Positions 24,220 to 34,009 of a stretch of 52,226 nucleotides of DNA are shown here, piece after piece (the first letter of the stretch is position 1; each line of letters starts with the position of its first letter). Both the position numbers and the translations under genes were made by a program. Origin of the DNA: Solobacterium sp. (GTDB taxonomy: Bacteria; Bacillota_I; Bacilli_A; Erysipelotrichales; Erysipelotrichaceae); assembly GCA_024693325.1 (NCBI GenBank), contig JAILLA010000091.1, forward strand, positions 1-52,226. Reading direction: 5' to 3'. The notes under the pieces were generated by a model. It was given only the letters and a program-made list of their open reading frames with translations, made no database searches and had not been told where the DNA came from.

Positions 24220-25434
24220 TCAGCTTTTGTATACCTTTCCGTCCTTCATGACGAACTTTACATGATTCATCGTTTCAAAGTCTTCCAGAGGATCTCCGTC
24301 AAACGCCGTGATATCAGCGTATTTGCCAGGTGTGATCGTTCCGATCTCGTCGATCATCCGGATCATTTCAGCATTCCGGCTGGTAGCGCTGTGCAGGATA
24401 TAGACCGGCGGCAGACCGGCTTCCTTCATCAGCTGGAATTCCCTCGTCTGCATGCCGTGATAGTTGCCCGGTGTTCCTGCATCGGTACCGAAAGCGATCT
24501 TCACGCCTGCCTCCAGACATTTTTTCAGGTTGGTATAGTGGTTGGCAATGCATCTGGCTGCCTTTGCGACATTCTCCGGATGGATGCCTGACTCTACGCC
24601 ATTGTCTACGATCGCCTTAGCGGCAATGATCGTCGGGATCAGGTATGTACCGGTATCAGCCATCATCTGAATTGCCTCATCATCCATCAGCATGCCGTGT
24701 TCGATCGTTGTGACGCCGGCGCGCATTGCCCGTTTCATGCCTTCCGCGCCATGCGCATGCACGGACGACAGACGGCCTCTTGTATTGGAGATCTCAAAAA
24801 TTGCGCGGAATTCCTCTTCGGTAAACTCGGGAGCTCCCGGCTCATCGCCTAAGGACATGACGCCGCCGGTCCCCATGACCTTGACCTGATCGGCACCGTA
24901 TTTAAAGATCTGGCGGACTGCTTTCCTGCATTCATCAGGCGAATCGCAGACAAATGCCCCGTAGGAAACATCCGGATGCACATCCAGCGGGAAGCGGGAG
25001 TCCGCATGACCGCCGGTTGCGGTGATCACCTTGCCGGAAGTGATCATTCTCGGACCGTCTACCCTGCCGGCATTGATCGCCTTCTTCAGGGCAACATCCT
25101 CAAAGTTTTCACTGCCTTCGTCGCGGATCGTCGTAAAGCCTGCCAGCAGGTCTGTCTGCGCGTTCAGCAGAGCATTGATCGTCAGGTCAGCAGTCGTCCG
25201 GTAGCCCGGTTCTTCTTTTGTCCCGCCGTTGGATGTGGTATGCAGGTGTCCGTCGATCAGGCCGGGCATGACGAATTTGTCATTAAGGTCGATCACTTCG
25301 GCATTGTCTGTGTTCACGTCATTCTGAGAACATACGGAAACGATCCTGCTGTCTTCCACGACAACAGCCATATTTTCCAGAACATCATCATTTTCCGCAG
25401 TAAACAGTTTACCGCAGAGCAGTACTTTTTTCAT
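24220..25434 (-). CDS. Amidohydrolase, Xaa-Pro dipeptidase/imidazolonepropionase-like
   Basis: A 404-residue amidohydrolase with all metal motifs: DGHLHTT near 62, a probable bridging Lys in DQVKVMGTGG near 185, SVHAHG near 226, TIEHG near 246, and the catalytic Asp in FGTDAGTPGNYHG near 317. The set matches the group containing prolidase-like carboxypeptidases that hydrolyse N-acyl amino acids or dipeptides (known of the family); the exact substrate is unknown. It is only distantly related to the amidohydrolase at 18056. Of two in-frame ATGs the inner one is preferred, as AAGGAG is 9-10 nt away from it and too close to the outer one at 25440. Confidence 0.85.
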   Translation of the reverse strand: MKKVLLCGKLFTAENDDVLENMAVVVEDSRIVSVCSQNDVNTDNAEVIDLNDKFVMPGLIDGHLHTTSNGGTKEEPGYRTTADLTINALLNAQTDLLAGFTTIRDEGSENFEDVALKKAINAGRVDGPRMITSGKVITATGGHADSRFPLDVHPDVSYGAFVCDSPDECRKAVRQIFKYGADQVKVMGTGGVMSLGDEPGAPEFTEEEFRAIFEISNTRGRLSSVHAHGAEGMKRAMRAGVTTIEHGMLMDDEAIQMMADTGTYLIPTIIAAKAIVDNGVESGIHPENVAKAARCIANHYTNLKKCLEAGVKIAFGTDAGTPGNYHGMQTREFQLMKEAGLPPVYILHSATSRNAEMIRMIDEIGTITPGKYADITAFDGDPLEDFETMNHVKFVMKDGKVYKS

Positions 25435-25578
25435 ATCCATTAACTCCTTTCGGTTATCCTATCAGAAAATCATCAGGAGTGAGTTCCCTGTGAGACGTAT
25501 GACAGAAGGAATCACGTTTCTTTTATGAAAGAAAACAGGATCCTTTTCAGTCCATACACAAAGGAAACGCTGAAGGAA

Positions 25579-25611
25579 TAAAAAAAAACGGAATGGATTT
25601 GATCCACTCCG
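25579..25611 (-). terminator. Terminator after rpsO
   Basis: Ten-bp stem (25611-25602 with 25598-25589, one G-U) with a 3-nt loop, then ten T residues on the minus strand. Confidence 0.92.
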
Positions 25612-25627
25612 CTGTTCACGTATGCGA

Positions 25628-25894
25628 TTACTTTCTCAGACCGAGCTTCTGAACGAGTTCACGATAACGGTTGAAGTCTGTTCTGGACAGATAGGAAAGC
25701 AGCTGCTTTCTCTGGCCGACCATCTTCATCAGACCTCTTGCGGAAGAGTAGTCCTTCTTGTTGATCTTCAGGTGTTCAGTCAGACGGTTGATCTTTTCTG
25801 TCAGCAGGGCAACCTGTACCTCAACGGAACCTGTGTCGCCTTCCTTCAGACCGAATTCTTTGACAATACGTGCAATCGTTTCCTTTTCAAGCAT
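25628..25894 (-). CDS. rpsO: 30S ribosomal protein S15
   Basis: An 88-residue S15, which binds the central domain of 16S rRNA early in 30S assembly. The motifs [19 protein letters not shown] (in parts) and [24 protein letters not shown], and [11 protein letters not shown] are diagnostic. AGGAGG is 8 nt before the ATG. It stands alone with its own promoter and terminator rather than next to pnp. A leader of about 75 nt with a GGAC/GTCC hairpin could carry S15 autoregulation. Confidence 0.97.
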   Translation of the reverse strand: MLEKETIARIVKEFGLKEGDTGSVEVQVALLTEKINRLTEHLKINKKDYSSARGLMKMVGQRKQLLSYLSRTDFNRYRELVQKLGLRK

Positions 25895-25978
25895 AATTTT
25901 ATCCTCCTGTTATGCAATGTCGTTTCAATCCGAGACCGCCGTCAGAGGACTCGTGCGTCCCAGAATGAAAGCTATGAA

Positions 25979-26007
25979 ATAATATCACACCATTTCACTT
26001 AATACAA
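25979..26007 (-). promoter_or_regulatory. Promoter of rpsO
   Basis: TTGTAT at 26007-26002, 17-nt spacer, TATTAT at 25984-25979 on the minus strand. The transcribed leader (about 25972-25895) contains a short hairpin GGAC-N6-GTCC. Confidence 0.7.
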
Positions 26008-26052
26008 TCGGAAAATTGTACGTTTTTATCAGCAGGATATCTTTCATTCTGA

Positions 26053-26058
26053 TATACT
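26053..26058 (+). promoter_or_regulatory. Extended -10 promoter of the DUF1846 gene
   Basis: TGA-TATACT on the plus strand is a good extended -10; no convincing -35 is seen at the usual distance. It is divergent from the rpsO promoter. Confidence 0.5.
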
Positions 26059-26083
26059 AATGAACATTGAGGGGTAAATGGAT

Positions 26084-27571
26084 ATGGCTAGGACTGCCTT
26101 TGATTCAAATCAGTATCTGAAGCTTCAAAGAGACAAGATTCTGGAACGCATCAGCATCTTTGACGACAAGCTCTATCTGGAGTTCGGCGGCAAGATGTTT
26201 GAAGACTTTCATGCTGCGCGGGTTCTTCCCGGATATGAGCCGAACAATAAGATCAGGCTGCTGACTGAACTGAAGGATCATGTTGAACTGATCCTCTGCA
26301 TCAACGCAAACAGTATCGAACGTTCCAAAAGCAGAGGCGATCTTGGCATCAGCTACGATCAGGAACTGCTTCGTTCCATCGATGCCTTTGTCGCGCTCGG
26401 TCTGTATGTCGGCAGTGTCGTCATTACACAGTATGAACATCAGCCCAAAGCTGACCAGTTCATGCACCAGCTGAAGAACGACGGCATCAGGTGCTACAGA
26501 CACTATCCGATCCCCGGCTATCCGACCGATGTCGACTTCATCGTTTCACAGGAAGGCCTGGGAAAGAATGATTATATTGAAACATCCAGAAATCTGATCG
26601 TTGTAACAGCTCCGGGACCGGGTTCCGGCAAAATGGCTACCTGCATCTCACAGCTCTACCATGATCAGCTGCACGGCATCAAATCAGGCTATGCGAAGTT
26701 TGAAACATTCCCTGTATGGAATCTGCCGCTGCACCATCCGGTCAACCTGGCATATGAAGCGGCTACAGCTGACCTGAACGACATCAACATGATCGATCCG
26801 TATCATCTTGAGGCATACGGGAAAACAGCCGTCAATTACAACCGTGACGTCGAGATCTTCCCTGTTCTCAACAGGATCATCGAACGCATCATGACGAAGT
26901 CCCCTTACAGGTCACCGACAGATATGGGCGTCAACATGGTGGGCTTCTGCATCACCGATGACGATGCCGCGAAAGACGCAGCCAAAGCCGAGATCATCCG
27001 CAGGTACTACCAGACGCTTGTCGATGTCAAAGCAGAACGCGTTCAAGAAGCTTCCATTCATAAGATCGAACTGCTCATGAACGAGCTGGATATCACATCT
27101 TCAGACCGTAAGGTCACAGTCGCCGCAAGAGAGAAAGCGCAGCTGACAGGTGAACCTGCCATGGCCGTTGAACTGCCTGACGGCAGGATCGTTACTGGAA
27201 AGACCTCTTCCCTGTTCGGACCTTCCGCCGCAGCCATCATCAACTCGCTGAAGGCACTGGGCAACATTGACAAGGAAACACTGCTCATCGAGCCGTTCTA
27301 TGTCAAGCCGATCCAGGAACTGAAGATCAACAATCTCGGCAACCACAATCCGAGACTGCACTCCGATGAACTGCTGATCGCGCTGGCCATTACTGCCAAG
27401 ACAAACAAACATGCGGCTGCCGCGATGGCACAGCTGCCCTTCATGAAGGGATCCGAAGCGCACTCAACTGTTGTCCTGCCGGAGGAAGACGCGAATGTCT
27501 TCCGCAAGCTTGGCGTCAACGTCACCTTCGATCCTGTTTATCAGCACAAAAAACTGTATCATCCCAAATGA
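26084..27571 (+). CDS. DUF1846 domain protein
   Basis: A 495-residue protein of the DUF1846 family, widespread in Firmicutes and of unknown function. Recognisable stretches are [22 protein letters not shown] (in parts), [13 protein letters not shown] near 185 (a glycine-rich loop that looks nucleotide-binding) and [20 protein letters not shown]. Family knowledge: a structure has been solved for a homologue but no reaction is established. GAGGGG is 9 nt before the ATG at 26084 and only 3 nt before an outer in-frame ATG at 26078, so the inner one is preferred. Single-gene unit on the plus strand. Confidence 0.9.
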   Translation: MARTAFDSNQYLKLQRDKILERISIFDDKLYLEFGGKMFEDFHAARVLPGYEPNNKIRLLTELKDHVELILCINANSIERSKSRGDLGISYDQELLRSIDAFVALGLYVGSVVITQYEHQPKADQFMHQLKNDGIRCYRHYPIPGYPTDVDFIVSQEGLGKNDYIETSRNLIVVTAPGPGSGKMATCISQLYHDQLHGIKSGYAKFETFPVWNLPLHHPVNLAYEAATADLNDINMIDPYHLEAYGKTAVNYNRDVEIFPVLNRIIERIMTKSPYRSPTDMGVNMVGFCITDDDAAKDAAKAEIIRRYYQTLVDVKAERVQEASIHKIELLMNELDITSSDRKVTVAAREKAQLTGEPAMAVELPDGRIVTGKTSSLFGPSAAAIINSLKALGNIDKETLLIEPFYVKPIQELKINNLGNHNPRLHSDELLIALAITAKTNKHAAAAMAQLPFMKGSEAHSTVVLPEEDANVFRKLGVNVTFDPVYQHKKLYHPK

Positions 27572-27594
27572 GATCCGACCGGATCTCATTTTTT
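27568..27594 (+). terminator. Terminator overlapping the DUF1846 stop codon
   Basis: Stem ATGAGATCC (27568-27576) with GGATCTCAT (27581-27589), a 4-nt loop, then six T residues. The TGA stop codon lies in the 5' arm. Confidence 0.88.
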
Positions 27595-27635
27595 CTGCAG
27601 CAGCAGAAATAACCGGAGAATGATCGCGGATACAG

Positions 27636-27666
27636 AAAAATGAGGGCGGCTTGTCCGTCCTCATTC
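27636..27666 (-). terminator. Terminator after the 47-codon gene
   Basis: Stem ATGAGG-a-CGG with CCG-c-CCTCAT around a 5-nt loop, then five T residues on the minus strand. It faces the DUF1846 terminator. Confidence 0.8.
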
Positions 27667-27715
27667 CTGTGAATATCAATTATCTGACTAATAGATAGTG
27701 ATCCTGTCTGAGCGC

Positions 27716-27859
27716 TTAGCGGAACAGATGTCTGATGAATTCGATCAGGCTTGTCTGGTGCTTATCGGATCTTGCTACATAGCCCATGCGTTCAGCTTCG
27801 AACCAGTTCGGTGAAACTTTTACTTCGTTATTTGAATAAAGCGGATACATTGCCAACAT
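27716..27859 (-). CDS. 47-aa small protein of unknown function
   Basis: A 47-codon frame with a strong ribosome site GGAGGGG 6 nt before the ATG, a promoter-like region upstream and a clear terminator downstream. The sequence is soluble-looking and rich in aromatic and charged residues (MYPLYSNNEVKVSPNWFEAE, then RMGYVARSDKHQ) with a hydrophobic-basic end (SLIEFIRHLFR) that could form an amphipathic helix. It is transcribed divergently from the PucR-type regulator; the shared 150-nt gap holds a palindrome and a cre-like site, so it is a candidate target of that regulator. No family recognised. Confidence 0.7.
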   Translation of the reverse strand: MLAMYPLYSNNEVKVSPNWFEAERMGYVARSDKHQTSLIEFIRHLFR

Positions 27860-27912
27860 ATATTTCCCCTCCATTTATTTACTTGTGCTTTACACCTATA
27901 TAATAGCTCATA

Positions 27913-27926
27913 CAGAACCGCTTACA
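27913..27926 (-). promoter_or_regulatory. Weak cre-like site upstream of the 47-codon gene
   Basis: On the minus strand TGTAAGCGGTTCTG matches the older cre consensus TGWAANCGNTNWCA at 11 of 14 positions. It overlaps the possible -35 (TTGTAA) of this small gene; a TATTAT lies 16 nt further on. Confidence 0.3.
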
Positions 27927-27956
27927 ATGGGCTGGAAACATGATATTTATGTGTTT

Positions 27957-27989
27957 ATTTGTGCTGTTAGCACATATAAATTGTATAAT
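27957..27989 (+). promoter_or_regulatory. Promoter and palindromic operator of the PucR-type gene
   Basis: TATAAT at 27984-27989 is a consensus -10; a poor -35 (TTGTGC, 27959-27964) lies 19 nt upstream. Between them sits TGTGCT-gtt-AGCACA (27960-27974), a perfect palindrome that extends to 9-bp arms with one mismatch. The position suits autoregulation. Confidence 0.6.
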
Positions 27990-28010
27990 AGGCAGAGAAA
28001 GAGGTTTTCC

Positions 28011-29168
28011 ATGGGATATACGATCGAAGATCTGATGAGCAGTTCACAGGAAAAATACGAGATCACCTTTGTGGCAGGACAGAAAGGATGGGCTAATTCC
28101 ATCAGCTGGATCCTTTTGATCGAAGACATTAACGCTCTGCGAAATTTCAAGGGAAAAGACCTGGCGATCACGACAGGATTCGGCTTTGACAAAGAATCAA
28201 AGCTGCTTGCGCTCGTCGGCCTGCTTGTCAAACTGCGTGCGTCCGGCCTGATCATTAATACCGGGATGTATATACATGAGATCCCGCAGTCTGTCATCGA
28301 CATATGCAACAAGAACGATCTCCCGCTCCTGACAGTACCATGGCATGTCCAATTGTTTGACATGATCAAGGACCTCAATATCCGGGTGCTTCTGCAGGGA
28401 ATGGCTGACGAGCAGATCTCGGCCTCATTTATCGAAGCCATCGAGAAGCCGAAAAACAGTTCCTATCGCACGGATCTCCTGCCCTATTTTGATGTGGACG
28501 GTGACTTCCGGGTCTTTGCCCTGGAAACGGGCGACCTGGACACAATGGATACGGTCGAAAGAAGACGGCTGAGCTTCCAGATCCAGATCTATCTTGAAAG
28601 CATCTCGCACAACGCCAACTTTTTCTATTATGATTCCTGTTTTGTCGTTGTCGTCAACAATGTGCCGGAGAATGTGCTCCATGAGATCATTGATTCATTT
28701 AAGCGCCGTGTAGAGCAGAGAATGCCAATGCAGAAACTGGCAGTCGGTGTCGGAAGTGTCTTTAAAGACCTGGACAACCTGACGTACAGTTATAAGAGAG
28801 CCCGTGCCGCTTCCAGGAAAGCACTGATCTCAGGAGAACGAGTCGTGTGGTTCGATGACATGGATACGGAACGTCTGCTGTATCTGATCAGTGATCCGTT
28901 CCTGATCAAAGAAATGGGCTCAGATCTTTTACAGCCGCTGATCGATTATGACGAGAAAAACAGCAGTGATTATGTCAGGATGCTGGAAATATACCTGCGC
29001 ACAAACGGCAGCATCCAGGAAACCGCGTCACAGATGTATCTGCACCGAAATACTGTGATCTACCGCATGAATAACATCAAAAAACTTCTGAACAGTGAGC
29101 TGGACTCAACTGAAGAAAAAATGAAATATCTGATCGCATGCCGGCTTTTGTACCTGAATGGTCAGTGA
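28011..29168 (+). CDS. PucR-family transcriptional regulator
   Basis: A 385-residue regulator. The N-terminal region (about 5-120, IEDLMSSSQ through NTGMYIHEIPQSV) matches the PucR-type sensory domain, a GGDEF-like central region follows, and the C-terminal HTH is QETASQMYLHRNTVIYRMNNIKKLL near 340-365. These proteins usually control purine, amino-acid or polyamine catabolism in response to a metabolite; no catabolic genes sit next to it, so its targets are unknown. The ATG at 28011 has AAGAGG 6-7 nt upstream; a longer frame to 27885 would cross the promoter and is rejected. Ends at a terminator shared with mtnN. Confidence 0.88.
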   Translation: MGYTIEDLMSSSQEKYEITFVAGQKGWANSISWILLIEDINALRNFKGKDLAITTGFGFDKESKLLALVGLLVKLRASGLIINTGMYIHEIPQSVIDICNKNDLPLLTVPWHVQLFDMIKDLNIRVLLQGMADEQISASFIEAIEKPKNSSYRTDLLPYFDVDGDFRVFALETGDLDTMDTVERRRLSFQIQIYLESISHNANFFYYDSCFVVVVNNVPENVLHEIIDSFKRRVEQRMPMQKLAVGVGSVFKDLDNLTYSYKRARAASRKALISGERVVWFDDMDTERLLYLISDPFLIKEMGSDLLQPLIDYDEKNSSDYVRMLEIYLRTNGSIQETASQMYLHRNTVIYRMNNIKKLLNSELDSTEEKMKYLIACRLLYLNGQ

Positions 29169-29240
29169 TATGAGTTTTATAACGATTGATCCTGTATCAT
29201 ACAGGAACCGGTTTCCGCTCCTGTCATCCAAAATCTATTG

Positions 29241-29272
29241 AAAAGAAGATCCGAATGTCCGGATCTTCTTTC
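29241..29272. terminator. Bidirectional terminator between the PucR gene and mtnN
   Basis: Eleven-bp perfect stem AAGAAGATCCG / CGGATCTTCTT (29243-29253 with 29260-29270), with A-rich and T-rich flanks. It serves the two convergent genes. Confidence 0.8.
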
Positions 29273-29296
29273 ATGAACTGTGTTTGTTCGTCCCTC

Positions 29297-29989
29297 TCAG
29301 TGAGAGACCATATAACGGGTGATCGAAGCGCACCTGACAGCTGCTTCCTGTACAAACTCCGTGAAAGACATTTCCGCAGAGCCGTCCGCTTTATCGGAGA
29401 TCGCACGGATGATGACAAACGGAATGCTGTTCTGACAGCAGATCTGCGCGATCGCGCCGCCTTCCATCTCACAGCATAATCCGCCGAACCGTCTGGAAAT
29501 AGACGTTTTCTGTTCACCGGAAGAAATAAACTGGTCTCCGGTACAGATACGTCCCTCGAACACATTCACTTCCGGTGCGCACTGCTTTACGGCATCCACA
29601 GCCAGTGCGCGCATATGCGGGTCAGCTGTCAGTGAAGGTGAACCGATCCCTTCCAGTTCTCCCGGCGCATATCCAAGCGGGGTCAGATCGAAGTCATGCT
29701 GGACCGCGTCAGTGGATACGACGATATCCCCGATATCGATCCGTGCATCCAGTGATCCGGCAACGCCCGTATTGATGATACGGTCCGTGCCGAATACATT
29801 GATCAGCAGCTGTGCGCATGTTCCGGCGTTGACCTTGCCGATCCCGCATTTTACGATGACGACCTGTCGGTCATCCAGTATTCCTTCACAAAATTCCATG
29901 CCTGCGATCGTTGTTGATACGGCATCTTTGACTTCCCTTTTCAGGGAATCCACTTCCTGATCCATCGCGCCGATGATTCCTGTCTTCAT
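29297..29989 (-). CDS. mtnN: 5'-methylthioadenosine/S-adenosylhomocysteine nucleosidase
   Basis: A 230-residue nucleosidase that cleaves MTA and SAH to free adenine, recycling methyl-cycle by-products and feeding LuxS or salvage. Motifs: GIIGAMDQEVD at the start, VKCGIGKVNAG near 52, NTGVAGSLD near 77, GDQFISS near 148, CEMEGGAIAQ near 170 (substrate-binding Glu), and RAISDKADGSA near 190 with the catalytic Asp. GGAGG is 6-7 nt before the ATG at 29989; the frame is open further upstream into hemW but has no better start. Last gene of the fmt-lepA-hemW unit, 55 nt after hemW. Confidence 0.95.
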   Translation of the reverse strand: MKTGIIGAMDQEVDSLKREVKDAVSTTIAGMEFCEGILDDRQVVIVKCGIGKVNAGTCAQLLINVFGTDRIINTGVAGSLDARIDIGDIVVSTDAVQHDFDLTPLGYAPGELEGIGSPSLTADPHMRALAVDAVKQCAPEVNVFEGRICTGDQFISSGEQKTSISRRFGGLCCEMEGGAIAQICCQNSIPFVIIRAISDKADGSAEMSFTEFVQEAAVRCASITRYMVSH

Positions 29990-30044
29990 AATTCCTCCAT
30001 AATCTGTTTCAAGCATATTTGTGCCGTCAGTACCCGGACAGACG

Positions 30045-31154
30045 TCAGTCCAGGAACTCCTCCAGCACGGTATTGAGGATCTCAAGACCCTCCGGTGTAC
30101 AGCGAACAGTATCGTCTGTCACAACGAGCATATTCTGTGCCTTCAGCTTTTCCAGCTGTTTTTCATATACGGATGTCAATGGCCTTCCAAAGCATTCTTC
30201 AAAACGTTTCAGGGACATTCCCTGCTTCATGCGCAGTCCCATCATGACCATTTCAAACATCTCATCCCTTTCACTCAGGGGAATGATCTCACGCTTCAGA
30301 GGATCAAGGAGGTACTCCTTCAGATCCTTTGTGTTGTCATAGCGGAAACCGGAAGCTTTGCCGCTGGCACCCATAGAGATCCCATGGAAGTTCCGGTATT
30401 CCCAATACGCGGTATTGTGGCGTGAGTACATGCCGTCTCTGGCAAAGTTGGAGATCTCATACTGCTCATATCCTGCGGACTCCAGTGTACGTACGATCCA
30501 CTCATACATATCCGCTTCAAGTTCTTCGTCACAGGGCTGATATCCCCGTTTGGCGAAAACAGTATGTTCCTCGATCGTCAGGGAATACAGCGACAGATGC
30601 GCCGGCCGCATATCCAGCGCGTCACTCACGCTTTTCTGCAGGTCCTCCATCGTCTGGTTTGGCAGTGAATACATGATGTCCAGCGACAGGTTGGTGATCC
30701 CCCTGCTTCTGAGCAGTTCCATCGTACGCCTGACATCTCCGGCAGTATGATGACGGTTCATGAGGGCAAGCATCCGGGGATCGGATGTCTGGTAGCCGAT
30801 GCTGGCACGGTTGATGCCGTGCCGGGCAAGGATCTCCGCCTTTTCTTCCGTCAGCGTCTCCGGATTGACTTCAATGGTATATTCACAGCCCTCCCCGCAG
30901 TATCCATCCAGCATGCCTAACAGTCTTTCCAGTTGCTCAGGCGCCAGGCATGTCGGCGTTCCGCCGCCGATATAGACCGTTTCCTGCGGCACACGGATGT
31001 CCTTCAGGAACAGTTCCTTTTCCAGGGCGTCAAGCCACTGTGAGGCAGACTGCTCACGATAGACCGTCCGGCAGAAGTCACAGTAAAAGCAGATCGTCCG
31101 GCAGAACGGTACATGCACATAAAGATGGCGGACTGCGTTATCCTTCATCATCAT
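30045..31154 (-). CDS. hemW: HemW-type radical SAM haem chaperone
   Basis: A 369-residue radical SAM protein. The cysteines are in [12 protein letters not shown] (near 18-28): C-x3-C-x2-C plus a fourth Cys. [11 protein letters not shown] near 60, [30 protein letters not shown] and [10 protein letters not shown] follow as in HemW. HemW binds haem and hands it to target proteins; it is often misnamed coproporphyrinogen oxidase. The gene overlaps the end of lepA by 17 nt, a classical lepA-hemW arrangement. Three ATGs at or near the start (31154, 31151, 31148) make the exact initiation codon uncertain. Confidence 0.93.
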   Translation of the reverse strand: MMMKDNAVRHLYVHVPFCRTICFYCDFCRTVYREQSASQWLDALEKELFLKDIRVPQETVYIGGGTPTCLAPEQLERLLGMLDGYCGEGCEYTIEVNPETLTEEKAEILARHGINRASIGYQTSDPRMLALMNRHHTAGDVRRTMELLRSRGITNLSLDIMYSLPNQTMEDLQKSVSDALDMRPAHLSLYSLTIEEHTVFAKRGYQPCDEELEADMYEWIVRTLESAGYEQYEISNFARDGMYSRHNTAYWEYRNFHGISMGASGKASGFRYDNTKDLKEYLLDPLKREIIPLSERDEMFEMVMMGLRMKQGMSLKRFEECFGRPLTSVYEKQLEKLKAQNMLVVTDDTVRCTPEGLEILNTVLEEFLD

Positions 31155-32946
31155 TGACGGAAAGCACAGCCATGAACGCTTCCTGCGGAATGACGACAGA
31201 GCCGACTGCCTTCATGCGCTTCTTTCCTTCCTTCTGCTTTTCAAGCAGCTTTTTCTTTCTGGAAATATCACCGCCGTAGCACTTGGCAAGGACGTTTTTG
31301 CGCAGTGATTTGATATTGGTCCTGGCAATGACCTTGCCGCCGACAGCTGCCTGTACAGGGATCTCAAACTGCTGCTTGGGGATCAGTTCCTTCAGCCTGA
31401 CAGTGATCTGGCTTCCGCGGCGGTATGCGTCGCCTCGGTGCACGATGACAGACAGCGCGTCCACCGGTTCGCCGTTGAGCAGGATATCCATCCTGACGAG
31501 GTCTTCTTTCCGGTATCCGATGATCTCGTAGTCCAGGGAAGCGTATCCTTTGGAACATGACTTCAGACGGTCAAAGAAATCAAAGATGATCTCAGACAGC
31601 GGAAGCTCATAAGTGATCATGTTTCTTCCGATATCGATGACTTCCATGGACTGATAGATCCCGCGTTTGTTCTGGCAGAGATCCATGACTGCGCCGATAT
31701 ATGTATCCGGCACCATGATATCTGCCTTGACGTACGGTTCCTCCAGGTGATCGATCTTCGAGAAGTCCGGCATCTTTGCCGGGTTGTCAACGGCGATCAT
31801 CGTTCCGTCACTGAGATAGCAGTGATAGATGACAGACGGCGCTGTAGCGATCAGGTCGAGGTTGTATTCACGTTCCAGACGTTCCTGGATGACGTCCATA
31901 TGGAGCAGTCCCAGGAAGCCGCAGCGGAAACCGAAGCCGAGGGCCTGCGATGTTTCCGGTTCATATACCAGTGAAGCATCATTGAGCTTGAGCTTATCCA
32001 GCGCATCACGGAGGTCTCCGTACTTCTGGGCATCACTGGGATACAGACCGCAGTAGACCATCGGGTTCATGCGGCGGTAGCCTTCCAGAGGCTCTGCTGC
32101 AGGACGCGCGGCAGAAGTGACGGTATCACCTACCATGACATCCTGGATGGATTTGATGGATGCCGCAAACCATCCGACATCCCCGCATCCGAGTGTCCTG
32201 AGGGGAACCTCACGGGGATTGCGGATACCTGCTTCCAGCACTTCATATTCAGCACCGGTCGCCATGAAGCGGATCTTGTCACCGACGCTCAGGGAGCCTT
32301 CCCTGATCCTGACCAGGGCGATGACGCCCCTGTAGGGATCGTAGAATGAATCGAACACGAGTGCCTGCAGCGGAGCGGCAGGATCCCCTCCCGGCGCAGG
32401 GATCGACCTGACGATCTGTTCCAGCACCTGGTCGACATTCATACCCGTACGGGCAGAGATCATCGGTGCTTCCGAGCAGTCCAGACCGATGATGTTTTCA
32501 ATCTCATGCTTTACAAAGTCAGGCTGGGCATTGTTCATGTCGATCTTATTGATGACAGGCAGGATCTCCAGGTTGTTGTCCAGTGCCAGATACGTATTGG
32601 CAAGTGTCTGTGCCTGGACACCCTGTGTCGCGTCTACCACCAGGACCGCGCCTTCACAGGCAGCGAGCGATCTGGAGACTTCATAGCTGAAATCCACATG
32701 ACCCGGTGTATCGATCAGGTTGAACAGATAATCATGTCCGTCCTTGCTGTGATAGCTCAGCTGGACAGCATTCAGTTTGATCGTAATGCCGCGTTCACGT
32801 TCAAGTTCCATGTCATCCAGCAGCTGGTTTTTCATATCGCGCTGCTGGACCGTATCCGTCATTTCCAGAATACGGTCTGCCAGGGTGGACTTGCCGTGAT
32901 CGATATGGGCAATAATACAGAAGTTGCGAATATATTTCTGATCCAT
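31138..32946 (-). CDS. lepA: Elongation factor 4 (LepA)
   Basis: A 602-residue translational GTPase that back-translocates or remodels ribosomes. G motifs: AHIDHGKST near 13, DTPGHVDF near 80, NKIDM near 133. The LepA-specific C-terminal domain (for example [33 protein letters not shown] in parts) is complete. AGGAG precedes the ATG. It is 9 nt after fmt and overlaps hemW, so the three are cotranscribed. Confidence 0.97.
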   Translation of the reverse strand: MDQKYIRNFCIIAHIDHGKSTLADRILEMTDTVQQRDMKNQLLDDMELERERGITIKLNAVQLSYHSKDGHDYLFNLIDTPGHVDFSYEVSRSLAACEGAVLVVDATQGVQAQTLANTYLALDNNLEILPVINKIDMNNAQPDFVKHEIENIIGLDCSEAPMISARTGMNVDQVLEQIVRSIPAPGGDPAAPLQALVFDSFYDPYRGVIALVRIREGSLSVGDKIRFMATGAEYEVLEAGIRNPREVPLRTLGCGDVGWFAASIKSIQDVMVGDTVTSAARPAAEPLEGYRRMNPMVYCGLYPSDAQKYGDLRDALDKLKLNDASLVYEPETSQALGFGFRCGFLGLLHMDVIQERLEREYNLDLIATAPSVIYHCYLSDGTMIAVDNPAKMPDFSKIDHLEEPYVKADIMVPDTYIGAVMDLCQNKRGIYQSMEVIDIGRNMITYELPLSEIIFDFFDRLKSCSKGYASLDYEIIGYRKEDLVRMDILLNGEPVDALSVIVHRGDAYRRGSQITVRLKELIPKQQFEIPVQAAVGGKVIARTNIKSLRKNVLAKCYGGDISRKKKLLEKQKEGKKRMKAVGSVVIPQEAFMAVLSVNDDEG

Positions 32947-32955
32947 TGATGACTC

Positions 32956-33894
32956 CTATTCAAATACATGGCCGGGGAGATTTCTTCCCGCACCGTTGGC
33001 GAACGCGTCGGCACTCATCCTGCTTTTTCCTTCAGGCTGCAGTTCCAGTACTCTGAGGACACCTCCCCTGCAGGCGATCTCCATCGCGTGATCCCTGAAG
33101 CCAAGCACCGTACCGGGTGCTGTTTCTGTTTCACAGATCTGTTTTCTGACTTTGATGAACTTCATGCGTTTTCCGTCGAGCAGACCGTATGCAAGCGGCC
33201 AGTCAGTCAGGGCACGGATATGGTTATATACTTCATTGATATCTTCATCCGCAAAATGGACCTGTTCATCTTCCTTGGAAATATTGCGGGCGATCACGAC
33301 CTGTGTTTCATCCTGCGGCTCGCCTTCGAGCTTTCCTTCCAGATAGAGCGGGAGTGATTCTTTCAGCAGCGCGCAGGAAGCGTCCTGCAGCTTCTCATAC
33401 ATTTCCGATGTCGTCTCATCCGGACCGATCGGTACTTCCGTTCTGGCATATACCCTGCCGGCATCCATTGCCTTGACCATCTCCATCAGGCAGACACCCG
33501 TTTTTTCATCACCTGCCCATACAGCATGATGGATCGGCGCGCCGCCCCTGTATTTGGGAAGCAGGCTCGGATGGATATTCAGGCATCCGTAGCGGGGAGC
33601 CTTGAGGATCACCTCAGGCACGATCTGTCCGTATGCCGCGGTAACGATCAGGTCGGGCTCGTAGTCCAGCACAGACTGATATTCCGCTCTCAGCTTCACC
33701 GGCTGCAGCACGGGTATGTTCAATTTGTCTGCCAGTGCGTGTACCGGTGTCGGTGTTATTATTTGTTTTCTGCCTGTGGGACGATCCGGCTGGCATACCG
33801 CAGCTACGACGTTATACCCCTCGTTGACCAGAGTCTGCAGGATCGGGCAGGCAAACTCAGGAGTTCCTATGAAAATAATCCTTACATCGTTCAT
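32956..33894 (-). CDS. fmt: Methionyl-tRNA formyltransferase
   Basis: A 312-residue enzyme that formylates initiator Met-tRNA from 10-formyl-THF. The formyl-folate site motif LNIHPSLLPKYRGGAPIHHA is near 108 with its Asn-His pair, and Asp 143 or so lies in KAMDAGRVYA; the C-terminal OB-like domain follows. The ATG at 33894 is 8 nt after AAGGAGG; the open upstream start at 33921 overlaps a TATAAT box. First gene of the fmt-lepA-hemW-mtnN unit, divergent from rpsT. Confidence 0.95.
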   Translation of the reverse strand: MNDVRIIFIGTPEFACPILQTLVNEGYNVVAAVCQPDRPTGRKQIITPTPVHALADKLNIPVLQPVKLRAEYQSVLDYEPDLIVTAAYGQIVPEVILKAPRYGCLNIHPSLLPKYRGGAPIHHAVWAGDEKTGVCLMEMVKAMDAGRVYARTEVPIGPDETTSEMYEKLQDASCALLKESLPLYLEGKLEGEPQDETQVVIARNISKEDEQVHFADEDINEVYNHIRALTDWPLAYGLLDGKRMKFIKVRKQICETETAPGTVLGFRDHAMEIACRGGVLRVLELQPEGKSRMSADAFANGAGRNLPGHVFE

Positions 33895-33948
33895 GAATAT
33901 TTCCTCCTTCAGCTTGTTCATTATACATTGAAATGGCTTTTCTTTTCA

Positions 33949-33977
33949 TTGCAATTTGATTATTGCTTTGCTATAAT
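33949..33977 (+). promoter_or_regulatory. Promoter of rpsT
   Basis: TTGCAA at 33949-33954, 17-nt spacer, extended -10 TGC-TATAAT with the hexamer at 33972-33977. Very close to consensus, as expected for a ribosomal protein gene. Confidence 0.85.
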
Positions 33978-34009
33978 GCTTTCGTTACGCAACGAATGGA
34001 GGTGTTGGC

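Noticed and set aside
27885..28010. Upstream extension of the PucR-type gene
   Set aside because: It would include the TATAAT box and palindrome of its own promoter; the ATG at 28011 has a proper ribosome site.
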